A stretch of 64,000 nucleotides of DNA from Colletes latitarsis (taxonomy: Eukaryota; Arthropoda; Insecta; Hymenoptera; Colletidae), in NCBI RefSeq assembly GCF_051014445.1, contig NC_135136.1, positions 24,694,001-24,758,000 of the forward strand, written 5' to 3'. The notes beneath the pieces are model-generated. The model made no database searches and had not been told where the DNA came from. It was given only the letters and a program-made list of their open reading frames with translations. Shown here in pieces: positions 49,601 through 61,606 of the stretch (positions within the stretch are counted from its first letter, which is position 1; every line of letters begins with the position of its first letter). Made by a program: the position numbers and the translations under genes.

Positions 49601-50379
49601 TTTTAATTTCGTCGAAAAATTTCACACCTTCTCGAATTTTTTTCTAGAAAGTGGGTAGGATTTCGAGGGTATGTGTCATTACGCAATGACCAAAAATGAT
49701 TGTAATTGACCCCCGCAACCGAAAATAATTTTTCCAAAACGATTTGAATTGAATTTTTTTTTCTCTGTCACCTAATTAGATTTTTGGTAAGGAATTTTTT
49801 TCTCGAAAATGCGTAGGATCTCGGGGGTATGTGTAATGACCAAAAATTATTGTAATTTACCCTCACAACCTAAAATAATTTTTTTAGAACGATTTGAAAA
49901 ATTTTTTACCTCTTGTTTTATAGTTGTTCCTTCCGATCCATAGGCATAATTTATGAAAAATCTTTTAAATGTTTCATATAAATCTTGGCAAGAATTAAAT
50001 TTTCTGTAAAAAAAAATTAAATAAATTTGTTCTCTGCCTTCTCTAGAAAAGAAAAAATTAAATGAGATGAAATCTTATACATTACATGCTTACTTAAATC
50101 GCATTGAAAACGAATACCACAAATGTTTCAGAATAATCTGCAAAATGGTCTCACTCGCAAAGGGTTAATTGAGAAATAAATGTTTGGTAATTGAAAACAG
50201 GTAAGCAGGTTATTAACCAGCTGTTTTTTTCGCTAAGACAAATTGAAAACTCGGTTCTAACAAGGAAAAGTTGGAATGGTACCCGGTTTTGGGTTAGGTT
50301 TTACTTTAAGATATGTATTATTAAAGTTATTACAGGTACTATTTTCAGAAATAGAACTATATTCTATTCACCACTAATC

Positions 50380-50457
50380 AGCGTGGCCGTGAGTGATAAG
50401 GTGTTTGCCTGCAAGTTCGAGCTTCTTCTTTTGCTCTGCAGATTCGAACCCTGGTAG
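50380..50457 (+). ncRNA. tRNA-like sequence, unit 6
   Basis: Same A box, B box and T-run as at 2459-2552. Confidence 0.38.
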
Positions 50458-52348
50458 AACAAATCTTTTTTTTATTTTTTCAATCATATTTTCGTACAAT
50501 CGTACATAACATGTGACATTATATTTTTGTATGCCCTTCGAATATTTCTTTTTTTTAAAGTTGAATTTAACCAAAATTACATTTATAACATAATATGTTA
50601 TTTTCAATGTACGAAGTACATGAATCTGGATGGTACTTTTCGTAAAAACAGTCAAAACATAAAAATTTCAAGCACCACGTGCATCTAACGAAAGTTCTGT
50701 TTTCACAGAAATTACAAAATTTTCTATTTAATGATGATGATGGAATGGAATGACCGCTTCATTTACATTGATAAAATGTGAACCTTTTTTTGGATAGTCG
50801 TACCTCGTACTTTTTACCTTATACTTGAGGTAAAAAGGGGTATAACCGGGTAAAACAGTTTTATGACATTACCTGCTAACTCATGTTACTGTTCTGATGA
50901 AAATGAAACGCTATGTTTTGTATTCGACTATGTCCTTTTAAAATTTTTAATCCAACCCATACTTTGTATTAAACTGGTAAACGGGATCACTTTTCTTTTG
51001 TGGTTTAAACGGTTTGATGGTGCACGTTATTAATTCTGATGGATCGATACAATTATTTTTTTATGCAAAGTTAAGCCAAATCAAACATATAATACTATAC
51101 GGTTTATACGGTTTTATTATACGGTTATCTAAAAACATATCGAGGAAAATCATTATTAATTAATTTCTGCAACTATTAATTCTACTACTAAGTTTTGTTT
51201 ATGTTATAAAAATAAAAACTCTCCTTATTGAAAAATCCCACAGCGTGCACGATACTGGCAAAGAGTGGATTCTCATTTTAATTTATTAATTTTCAATCTT
51301 AAACTATTGATTTTGAAAAATCGTATTAATAATATACATATGTTACGCTCACATATAAGAATAATAATAAGAAAAAAATTTCTTTTTTTTTCAATAATTA
51401 AAATATGATCAGGGGGTTTTAAAACCCATTTATTTTCGTAAAATAAATTTTACAAAATTTCTTTTTCAAACTACTTACGTACTTTGCTTATGTGCGCCTA
51501 CATCGTCATGTGCGTCGGAAAGTAAAAATGCCTGGGCAGTCAGTCGAGAATCTCGACTCGAGATTCCAAATCGTATGCCGTTGACGGGAGGTCGGATTTC
51601 AGTTGTTAAGAGCGAGAAGGCAAATGTGAGCCTTTCTCTCTCGACTCTCACGAGGCGGTCCGAAATTACTTCGGGCAGCGTCAGTTTGCCTTTGTCGACT
51701 TTCCGAAACATTACGAGCTCACGTACGCGTGAGAGAGCACACTATGCCTTCGGTGCACTTCTGGCACCTCTGATTTCAGACACTTCCTCTAAACCAATCA
51801 AAAAACTTTTCGAACAAAAGTTACACAGAAATGACAACACTTGACAAGAAATTAGCAAAACAGTTTTTATTCAACAAAAAATCAAGGTCGTTTCAATTTT
51901 TTTTTAACAAAAATATATAATTTTTGTCTATCGATTTGTTTGTTGTATCTTTGTATTCTCTTTAAAAAAAAAGTGTAAGAGGTCTTAGGTCGAAAATTGA
52001 CTGGAATTCTTTAGAAGCTATGATTTTTGTTCCGAATTCCCATTCACGCGACACACTGTCTCCGCTCCGCCGCCCCCGGAGGAGGATTAAACTTCATTAA
52101 ATAAACGAAATACAGTTTGAAACCCTCCTATAACACGGTAGATCGGTTCCTATAAAATGCCGTGTTGTCTGAAACCGTGTTATATGAGACCTAACCCAGA
52201 GCCAGTTCACTCGAAAAGGGAGGGGAGTTTATGGTCCGAAAACTTATTAAAAACGAATATTTTTTTTTAATTCAATGACAGAATTTACCACACAGTATTT
52301 GTTTAAATAAGTAATATATTTAACATAACAGGAAATAATTAAATAAAT

Positions 52349-52468
52349 ATGAATGAGCGCAAGCAGGCTGTTGCAGCTCGTAATGCAAATCAAAACGTAA
52401 CATACGAGAAACGTCGCGAGAAGGCGTCCCCAAGACGAAAGAAACAAAACCGTCAACGATGTGAATGA
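52349..52468 (+). CDS. Short basic 39-residue ORF, unit 6
   Basis: Same frame as at 4428-4547, in the type B part of the unit. Confidence 0.28.
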   Translation: MNERKQAVAARNANQNVTYEKRREKASPRRKKQNRQRCE

Positions 52469-52595
52469 CGCGCATCTCAACGACCTATTTTATATCAAAC
52501 ACATATAGATCGCTTTCTCACATTCTACATAAGCAATTTAATTTTTCTATGTATACAGGGTGTTCGACCACCCCTGGGAAAAATTTTAATGGGAG

Positions 52596-53740
52596 ATTCT
52601 AGAGGCCAAAATAAGACGAAAATCAAGAATATCAATTTGTTGATGGAGGCTTCGTTAAAAAGTTAAATTAAATTAAATTAAATTAAAAAATTTCAAATCG
52701 TTTTGGAAAAATTATTTTCGGTTGCGGGGGTCAATTACAATCATTTTTTATGAATACACATATCCCCGACAATCCTACCCTCCTTCGAGAAAAAAATTCG
52801 GGTAGGTGGTGAAATTTCTCGGCGAAAAAAAAAATTTTTGAAATCGTTCTAAAAAAATTATTTCCGATTGCAAGGGTCGATTATAATCATTTTTTATGAA
52901 TAGATATACCCCGGAAATCCTACCCAGTTTGGAGAAAAAAATTCGAGAAGGTGTGAAATTTTTCAACAAAATTAAAAAATTTTTAATCGTTCTAAAAAAA
53001 TTATTTCTGATTGCAGGGACCAATTATAATAATTTTTGGTCGATAGACATACCCTCGAAATCGTAACCATTTTCGAGAAAAAAATTCCTTACCGAAAATA
53101 TAATTTCAGACGAAAAATGCTTCCCGTAAATTTTATGTTTGAATCTTTAAAACACCATAACTTCTGAACGGATTGGACGATTTTAATGTTAAAAAAGCCA
53201 AACGCCGCGTATTTTAGTGTAGAATATGTAACAATTATAAAAATATTGGAAAGGTTGTTCCTTGGCCCCGTAATGTTAGAAAACCCCCATAAAAATGGTC
53301 CAATTTTCAACTTATATAGCCATAACTCCTATAATAGTGAATATATTTCAATGAAACTTTTTTCTCAAGTAGAGCCCATAGGTACCTACAAAAAAGTATT
53401 AAACAACTTTTCTGTAGGACGTCAAGCGAAATTATTAAAAATCAAAAACGAATTTTTAAGAAAAATCAACAGGGGATAGGTAGGTAGGTAGGTAGGTAGG
53501 TAGGTAGGTGCCTAAATTTTTCGGCGAAATTGAAAAGTTTCAAATCGTTCTGGAAAAATTATTTTCGGTTGCGGAGGTAAATTATAATCATTTTCGGTGA
53601 ATAGACATACTCCCGAAATCTTACCCACTTTCGAGAAAAAATTCAGTATTGGCGGAACTTTAAACGTTAATAACTTTTTAACGAAGCCACCATCAACAAA
53701 TTGGTATTCTTGATTTTCGTCTTATTTTGGCCTCTAGAAT
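52596..53740. mobile_element. Foldback element, unit 6, empty copia site
   Basis: Uninterrupted copy. Its left part is type B and its right part type A; GAAAG at 53249-53253 is single. Confidence 0.68.
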
Positions 53741-54055
53741 GTATGTATGTATAACAGAAAACAAAAAAACACAAAAAATATTATTTTAATTTAACGCAAC
53801 CTTAATTTAATAAATTATAATTTCTAATAATATATTTTTTCATGTAAAGCCACTATATTTCTTTCATTATTCTTTCGCGTCATTACTTTAAGGTAATTTA
53901 GGTTTTAAATATGTTAAGCAAAAATCATGTTATCCAGTGCTGTACAAAGGTTTTCGCAATTTTCTTATCGTGTTAGAGCGAAAGCGTGTTATAGGGGATA
54001 TGATGCCGTGTTGCAGGGGACAAGCATCCCTGTATAGGGAAATTCTCTTTTACAA

Positions 54056-54341
54056 ATGTCGACGGAATCCCGACGTAACACCTGTATTCACGAGTTGTTA
54101 TTAATGAAGTTGAAGGTAGACGATCAACCAAGATTCACACGTAACCAGTCTTCCGAATTCAAGGACACTTCAATTTGGCGACAAGCATGGGATGCTGCTC
54201 ACGAAATACACGAAACTTTCGTCGTGAGAGTAGCAGGTGAAATTTACTTACATAACCTAAATCGAGCACGTACTCTACCTCACTTACGGGCACGAACGTA
54301 AGGCGATTTATACAGTCGATATCGCCGATTTTTACAAAAGG
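54056..54341 (+). pseudogene. Histone H3-fold (cenH3-like) sequence, unit 6
   Basis: Copy with the same 81-residue frame (54056-54301), in the type A part of the chimeric unit, about 500 bp before the solo LTR. Confidence 0.55.
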
Positions 54342-54838
54342 TAAGTTTTAACATTTAAGTAAACAAAGCCTCTGTAAGTTTTATTTTCCATACTTCAAAA
54401 GTAAAAATAAATACATGAAAAAAGAAAAAAACGTTCTTGACAAGTCCTATAAAATACTTGAGTTCAGTTTGTTCATAATTCATCGGTAAAAGAATCTAAC
54501 TCTATGTTATCCGATACACAAGATATAAAGTCAGTTTCTCCTTTCATTATTAGATGCGTTGACTTTAATTTTATAAATTATGATGATAAGTATGATGATT
54601 TTACAGAAAGAGTTTATTTTTAATATTAAAGATTTCCTATATAAAGACAAGAAGGATATTTTTACCAATATCTATCTATCTATCTTAATATTCTTCCCAC
54701 TTGGCCCACTTACTTTAACGAGTCTGAGTAAATCATCAGCACTATCTCTATTTTTATTAATAAAAATAATAGTTGGATAACATAGAACTTAATATTATTA
54801 GTCACACCACTAATAAAATGAATCTGCGATTCCATATC

Positions 54839-56739
54839 TGTTAAAGTACTAAGGGACTTTAACGTGGGTCCGCATGAGGGGATAGACAGGCAGAGAAACA
54901 GTTACAACTTTTACAAAAAAAGTTAAATTTATTTTACAAAATATAATTTCAAACAAAACTAAAATGTGAAAATAAATATAAAGGAAAACAAAAATTGCGG
55001 AAAACACGGCTCACTTTTCCGGCCGGTCTCCTCTTTTCTTTCTCCTAATTCATTTACCTTGGTGGAGGCCTTCTGTAACACAATTGTACAGCAAAGTATG
55101 AATATTTTGCGGACAGCTTACACGTTAACGCGCGCGTCAGCTGCTTATCTCGCGCTCCAGCGACAGTCTAGTGTGTTTGGAGGGGAGAGCTGGCTGGCAA
55201 TTTAGCGCTCTAACCAGTGGACTGTATATTCTTTCTGGTCGATGAGATTCGTTTCTTACGATCTCACCGACGTGCACAACCGGGTAGATGAAGATCTCCT
55301 CCTATCTACCGGGTTCGCTCTCGCAATGCCACGGACGGGAAACCAAATGGAGGTTGTAAGGCTTCAAGAGGCTATATCCCGCAAGCACGCTCACCGTGCG
55401 AGTGGCGTCTGGACACCACCTACGCAAGAGGACGTCTTGTCTTGGTTCGGCTCCCTCGTCAGCTGCTCCTCAGGAGCGACCTGCGGCCTGCCTACGCAGC
55501 TGCCTAGCCAGCGATTCCTTTCAACCAGGAATGCCCGACAGCCAGCCGTAGCGACCTCGACGGCGGCTCCTATAGTCCGAGGAACTGTCCTGCGGCTCGC
55601 CAGATTAGGATGAAATTCCCCTGCTAACCTATCCACCCTACTTTTACAGCCCAGTGTGGTCGACTCACAGCTGGTAGTAGGTGTAGAGGTGGGAGGAAGG
55701 CTCTTCGAACCCTTTGCTCCACCGTACGCTTAGGCCACACTTATTGTCCCCTCACGACGGTATATTGGAACGGGTTCTCAGAAGCCCGATGCACGGAGAG
55801 CACCACGAGGTGATATCCTTCCTGAATATCTACCTTCCGGTTGCTCCTACGCCGTATAGCTCCAGACTGGTCGGTGAAACTTTCCACCCCACCGGTCGGT
55901 GTACTCTCTACGGTACACAGGACGGGTGGCTTCAGTGGGTTTCGTACGACTTCTACAAACGGTGAACTACCACCAGGCGATACTAGTATATCAGTATCAG
56001 CCTTCCAGTAGCTCTAACCGGATAATTGGAAGAAGACTCAAGGCGATTGACACCGAGTCTCCAACGTCGCAATCGCATCCACGACCGGCAACGTTCAATC
56101 ACACTCCTGCGTCTACGATCGCTTCACACCCGGCGTGCCGTGCGATCGCTACAACAACAGGCAGATTGTCCTATCTCTGGGAAAATCTCAAGTCACGATG
56201 ACGAGATTTTCCACTAAATTATTATCGCTGTCTACTTGCTGTTTCTATTTAAGAGCGAGCTTAGCTCACACTCTTCTGAGCTTCGATTGAAAACCGGAGC
56301 GAGATCGTAAATAGGTCTGCTCTGGATCACCGACGGCTCAGTACTGAAGCGTGACGATCTGCAAGCAGCCACGGCCCCGGCTGGCTCCGTCGCGCAGGCG
56401 CAGTACTGGTTAGCGACGCATCGCGCTGCTGGGCGCCGGGCAGCTCCTCGCTGCGTGGCCACGGCGCGGCGCTGCCGCGTTTCGTCTATCGACCTTTCTT
56501 CGATAGATCTCGTTTCTCTCTCTTTCTCGTCGCTAGCAACACAATTCCTAGAATTTCTCTCAAAACTCGAGAATTCCCGTGAAGCTAACTGGAAAAAACA
56601 CGTAAATAGCAGCGGTATACAAAACTGAACGATGGAAAATTTCCACGTCAGCACAACCATCTAGAATTCCGCGAATTCAATATAGATACGGGCATCGCGG
56701 CTGAGTTTCTCCGTTTCGGACTCACGCGATATTTAAACA
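54839..56739. mobile_element. Solo LTR of an unrelated LTR retrotransposon (1901 bp)
   Basis: This insertion is absent from the other five units. It is flanked by the 5-bp duplication ATATC (54834-54838 and 56740-56744; single copy at 6913-6917 in unit 1). It begins TGTTAAAG and ends TTTAAACA, so it has the TG...CA ends of an LTR. No internal coding region, second LTR, primer site or long terminal inverted repeat was seen, which fits a solo LTR left by LTR-LTR recombination. TATTTAAG near 56246, followed by a GAGC-rich stretch, resembles a core promoter on the plus strand, but no downstream AATAAA confirms the direction. Open frames at 55242-55613 (+) and 56232-56660 (-) resemble nothing I know. 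The length would suit a large BEL/Pao or Gypsy LTR; family unassigned. Confidence 0.75.
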
Positions 56740-57733
56740 ATATCCAAAGATATAGTATAAGCTAGAAAATTCAGATTATTCAAGTTACTTCTATCACTGG
56801 TCAAATTTTTTATGAAATTCTATGCTAATTCATGCTCTTTAAAATATAATTATAATCTACTGGGACTTTTAGTTAACTTATGTTTTAATAAATCAATAAT
56901 CAAAGTATCTATAATTAATATTAAAATCAAATAAGAGTAGTCGAAATAGTATTAATATTATCTTTTGTTAATACTATCAGTCTCTGATATTTAAATTTTA
57001 TTAAATATTTTAAATCTGTTATCACCTTGTTCAAATAATTTATTACTAGTTTTGATAATATATTTCGGGATGGATTTTTTAAGAATGATAGCAATTCAGT
57101 TGTGTATTTTTATGAGGAACAAAGGGTTATTAATATACAATCAACATGTATATTATTCCTTAACTTGCCCATTTAGGGGTAACATGTTATGCATAAATAG
57201 AGATTTATATACTTGTATAATACCCACACTAAAATCATGTAAATATCTAAATCATTTTTAAATCTATGATTTGGCAAATTTTGGGGACTTGGAACTTAAT
57301 TCATCCATTATCTTACAGTTTTATCGCCAACACGTGGCCAACACGTATGCGAACAAGGCAAAATCATGAGCCAGATGATGGCATAACCCAGACCTTACCC
57401 AGACCTAACCGGTGTTATCCTCTAAAATATTGATCGAATCCAAGTTTAATGGACTGTTTCTGTGTGGTACCACATTACTACGTGATTCAAACCCGATAAA
57501 ACCCAGGATCCGGCCAACAACCATGCGAAGAAGGCAAAATCATGAGCCAGATGCGGGCATAACCCAGACCTAACCCAGACCTAATCGGTTTCATCCTCTA
57601 AAATATTGATCGAGACCAGCTTTAATTGTCTGTTTCAGTGTGGTTCCACATTACTACGTGATTCAAACCCTAAGAAACCCAAGGATCCGGCCAACAAGAA
57701 TGCGGAAAAGGCAAAATCATGAGTCAGATGCTG

Positions 57734-60198
57734 GCATAACCCAGACCTAACCCAGACCTAACCGGTGTTACCGACTAAAATACTGACCGAATCCAGGTTT
57801 AATTGTCTGTTACTGTGTGGTACCACATTACTACGTTATTCAAACCCGGAAATTCCCAGGATCTGACCAACAAGTATGCGAAGAAGGCAAAATCATGAGC
57901 CAGATGTGGGCATAACCCAGACCTAACCCAGACCTAACCGGTGTTATCCTTTAAAATGTGGATCGAAACCAGGTTTAATTGACTGTTTCAATGTGGTACC
58001 ACATTACTACGTGATTCAAACCCGAAAAAACCCAGGATCTGGCCAACAATTTTGCGAAGAAAGCAAAATCATGAGCCAGATGCGGGCATAACCCAGACCT
58101 AACCCAGACCTAACCACTGTTATCCTTTAAAATGTGGATCGAAACCAGGTTTAATTGACTGTTTCAATGTGGTACCATATTACTACGTGATGCAAACCCG
58201 AAAAAACCCAGGATCTGGCCAACAAGTTTGCGAAGAAAGCAAAATCATGAGCCAGATGCGGGCATAACCCAGACCTAACCCAGACTTAATCGGTTTTATT
58301 CTCTAAAATATTGATCGAAACCCAGGCTTAATTGTCTGTTTCAGTGTGGTACCACATTACTACGTGATTCAAACCCGAAAAAACCCAGGATCTGGCCAAC
58401 AAGTTTGCGAAGAAAGCAAAATCATGAGCCAGATGCGGGCATAACCCAGACCTAACCCAGATCTAATCGGTTTTATCCTCTAAAATATTGATCGAAACCA
58501 GGCTTAATTGTCTGTTTCAGTGTGGCTCCACATTACTACGTGTTTCAAACCAGAGAAAACCAAGGATATGGCCAACAAGTTTGCGAAGAAAGCAAAATCA
58601 TAAGCCAGATGCGGGCATAACCCAGACCTAACCCATACCTAACCGGTGTTACCGACTAAAATATTGGTCGGAACCAGGTTTAATTGTCTGTTTCTGTGAG
58701 GTGTCACATTACTACGTGTTTCAAACCAGAGAAAACCAAGGATCTGGCCAACAAGAATGCGGAAAAGGCAAAATCATGAGCCAGATGGGAGCATAATCCA
58801 GTCCTAACCCAGACCTAACCTGTGTTATCCTCTAAAATATTGATCGAAACCAGGTTTAATTGTCTGTTTCATTATGGTACCACATAACTACGTGATTGAA
58901 ACCAGAGAAAACCAAGGATCCGGCCAACAAGAATGCGGAAAAGGCAAAATCATGAGTCAGATGCTGGCATAACCCAGACCTAACCCAGACCTAACCGGTG
59001 TTACCGACTAAAATACTGACGGAATCCAGGTTTAATTGTCTGTTACTGTGTGGTACCACATTACTACGTTATTCAAACCCGGAAATTCCCAGGATCTGAC
59101 CAACAAGTATGCGAAGAAGGCAAAATCATGAGCCAGATGTGGGCATAACCCAGACCTAACCCAGACCTAACCGGTGTTATCCTTTAAAATGTGGATCGAA
59201 ACCAGGTTTAATTGACTGTTTCAATGTGGTACCACATTACTACGTGATTCAAACCCGAAAAAACCCAGGATCTGGGCAACAATTTTGCGAAGAAAGCAAA
59301 ATCATGAGCCAGATGCGGGCATAACCCAGACCTAACCCAGACCTAACCACTGTTATCCTTTAAAATGTGGATCGAAACCAGGTTTAATTGACTGTTTCAA
59401 TGTGGTACCACATTACTACGTGATGCAAACCCGAAAAAACCCAGGATCTGGCCAACAAGTTTGCGAAGAAAGCAAAATCATGAGCCAGATGCGGGCATAA
59501 CCCAGACCTAACCCAGACTTAATCGGTTTTATTCTCTAAAATATTGATCGAAACCAGGCTTAATTGTCTGTTTCAGTGTGGTACCACATTACTACGTGAT
59601 TCAAACCCGAAAAAACCCAGGATCTGGCCAACAAGTTTGCGAAGAAAGCAAAATCATGAGCCAGATGCGGGCATAACCCAGACCTAACCCAGATCTAATC
59701 GGTTTTATCCTCTAAAATATTGATCGAAACCAGGCTTAATTGTCTGTTTCAGTGTGGTTCCACATTACTACGTGTTTCAAACCAGAGAAAACCAAGGATC
59801 CGGCCAACAAGAATGCGGAAAAGGCAAAATCATGAGCCAGATGCGGGCATAACCCACACCTAACCCAGACCTAACCGGTGTTACCGACTAAAATACTGAC
59901 CGAATCCAGGTTTAATTGACTGTTACTGTGTGGTACCACATTACTACGTTATTCAAACCCGGAAATTCCCAGGATCTGACCAACAAGTATGCGAAGAAGG
60001 CAAATTCATGAGCCAGATGCGGGCATAACCCAGACCTAACCCAGACCTAACCGGTGTTATCCTCTAAAATATTGATCGAAACCAAGTTTAATCGACTGTT
60101 TCAGTGTGGTACAACATTACTACGTGATTCAAACCCGAAAAAACCCAGGATCTGACCAACAAGTATGCGAAGAATGCAAAATCATGAGCCAGATGCGG
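57734..60198. repeat. Higher-order repeat of seven satellite monomers (1233 bp)
   Basis: Diagnostic monomers at 57734, 57910, 58086, 58262 and 58439 reappear in the same order at 58967, 59143, 59319, 59495 and 59671, always 1232-1233 bp later, with only a few base changes. The match weakens after about 59790. Confidence 0.75.
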
Positions 60199-61606
60199 GC
60201 ATAACCCAGACCTAACCCAGACCTAACCGGTGTTACCGACTAAAATACTGACCGAATCCAGGTTTAATTGACTGTTACTGTGTGGTACCACATTACTACG
60301 TGATACAAACCCGAAAATTCCCAGGATCTGACCAACAAGTATGCGAAGAATGCAAAATCATGAGCCAGATGCGGGCATAACCCAGACCTAACACAGACCT
60401 AACCGGTGTTACCGACTAAAATATTGGTCGGAACCAGGTTTAATTGTCTGTTTCAGTGAGGTGTCACATTACTACGTGTTTCAAACCAGAGAAAACCAAG
60501 GATATGGCCAACAAGTTTGCGAAGAAAGCAAAATCATGAGCCAGATGCGGGCATAACCCAGACTTAACCCAGACCTAACCGGTGTTACCGACTAAAATAT
60601 TGGTCGGAACCAGGTTTAATTGTCTGTTTCAGTGAGGTGTCACATTACTACGTGTTTCAAACCAGAGAAAACCAAGGATCTGGCCAACAAGAACGCGGAA
60701 AAGGCAAAATCATGAGCCAGATGGGGGCATAACCCAGACCTAACCCAGACCTAACCTGTGTTATCCTCTAAAATATTGATCGAAACCAGGTTTAATTGAC
60801 TGTTTCAATGTGGTACCACATTACTACGTGATTCAAACCCTAAAAAACCCAGGATCTGGCCAACAAGTATGCGAAGAAGGCAAAATCCTGAGCCAGATGC
60901 GGGCATAACCCAGACCTAACCCAGACCTAACCGGTGTTACCGACTAAAATACTGACCGAATCCAGGTTTAATTGACTGTTACTGTGTGGTACCACATTAC
61001 TACGTGATACAAACCCGAAAATTCCCAGGATCTGACCAACAAGTATGCGAAGAATGCAAAATCATGAGCCAGATGCGGGCATAACCCAGACCTAACACAG
61101 ACCTAACCGGTGTTACCGACTAAAATATTGGTCGGAACCAGGTTTAATTGTCTGTTTCAGTGAGGTGTCACATTACTACGTGTTTCAAACCAGAGAAAAC
61201 CAAGGATATGGCCAACAAGTTTGCGAAGAAAGCAAAATCATGAGCCAGATGCGGGCATAACCCAGACTTAACCCAGACCTAACCGGTGTTACCGACTAAA
61301 ATATTGGTCGGAACCAGGTTTAATTGTCTGTTTCAGTGAGGTGTCACATTACTACGTGTTTCAAACCAGAGAAAACCAAGGATCTGGCCAACAAGAACGC
61401 GGAAAAGGCAAAATCCTGAGCCAGATGCGGGCATAACCCAGACCTAACCCAGACCTAACCGATGTTACCGACTAAAATACTGACCGAATCCAGGTTTAAT
61501 TGACTGTTACTGTGTGGTACCACATTACTACGTGATACAAACCCGAAAATTCCCAGGATCTGGCCAACAACTAGGCGAAGAAGGCAAAATCATGAGCCAG
61601 ATGGGG
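60199..61606. repeat. Higher-order repeat of four satellite monomers (704 bp)
   Basis: Monomers at 60199, 60375 (with CTAACACAG) and 60551 (with CAGACTTAAC) reappear at 60903, 61079 and 61255, 704 bp later. The fourth monomer differs more. A later block, 63191-63540, repeats the pair at 58791-59143. Confidence 0.65.

Larger units (their letters stand above)
47927..57325 (+). repeat. Macro-repeat unit 6: B/A chimera, broken by a solo LTR, diverged at its right end
   Basis: Last copy. From its left end to ATATAATTT near 53100 it is type B, including two changes otherwise seen only in unit 2. From AGACAT near 53605 onward it is type A. It lacks copia. A 1901-bp insertion sits at 54839-56739. 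After it the unit resumes (56745-57325, matching 6918-7473 of unit 1) but with many substitutions, an 11-bp insertion near 56820 and further indels near 57090-57225. Homology stops after TTACAGTTTTATC at 57325 and satellite DNA follows, so the last ~190 bp of the unit is missing. Confidence 0.93.

Noticed and set aside
54839..56739. Full short LTR element or DNA transposon for the 1901-bp insertion
   Set aside because: No second copy of the left terminal sequence near the right end, no primer site and no long inverted ends; TG...CA with a 5-bp duplicate fits a solo LTR better.
1..57325. Pure assembly artefact as an explanation of the macro-array
   Set aside because: Not fully excluded, but the A/B alternation, the differences between units 2 and 4, the chimeric unit 6 and its private solo LTR need several distinct real copies. 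The exact copy number remains open.
1..57325. rDNA or histone gene cluster as the identity of the macro-repeat
   Set aside because: No rRNA sequence seen, and no intact core histone genes or replication-type histone 3' stem-loop; only one diverged H3-fold sequence per unit.
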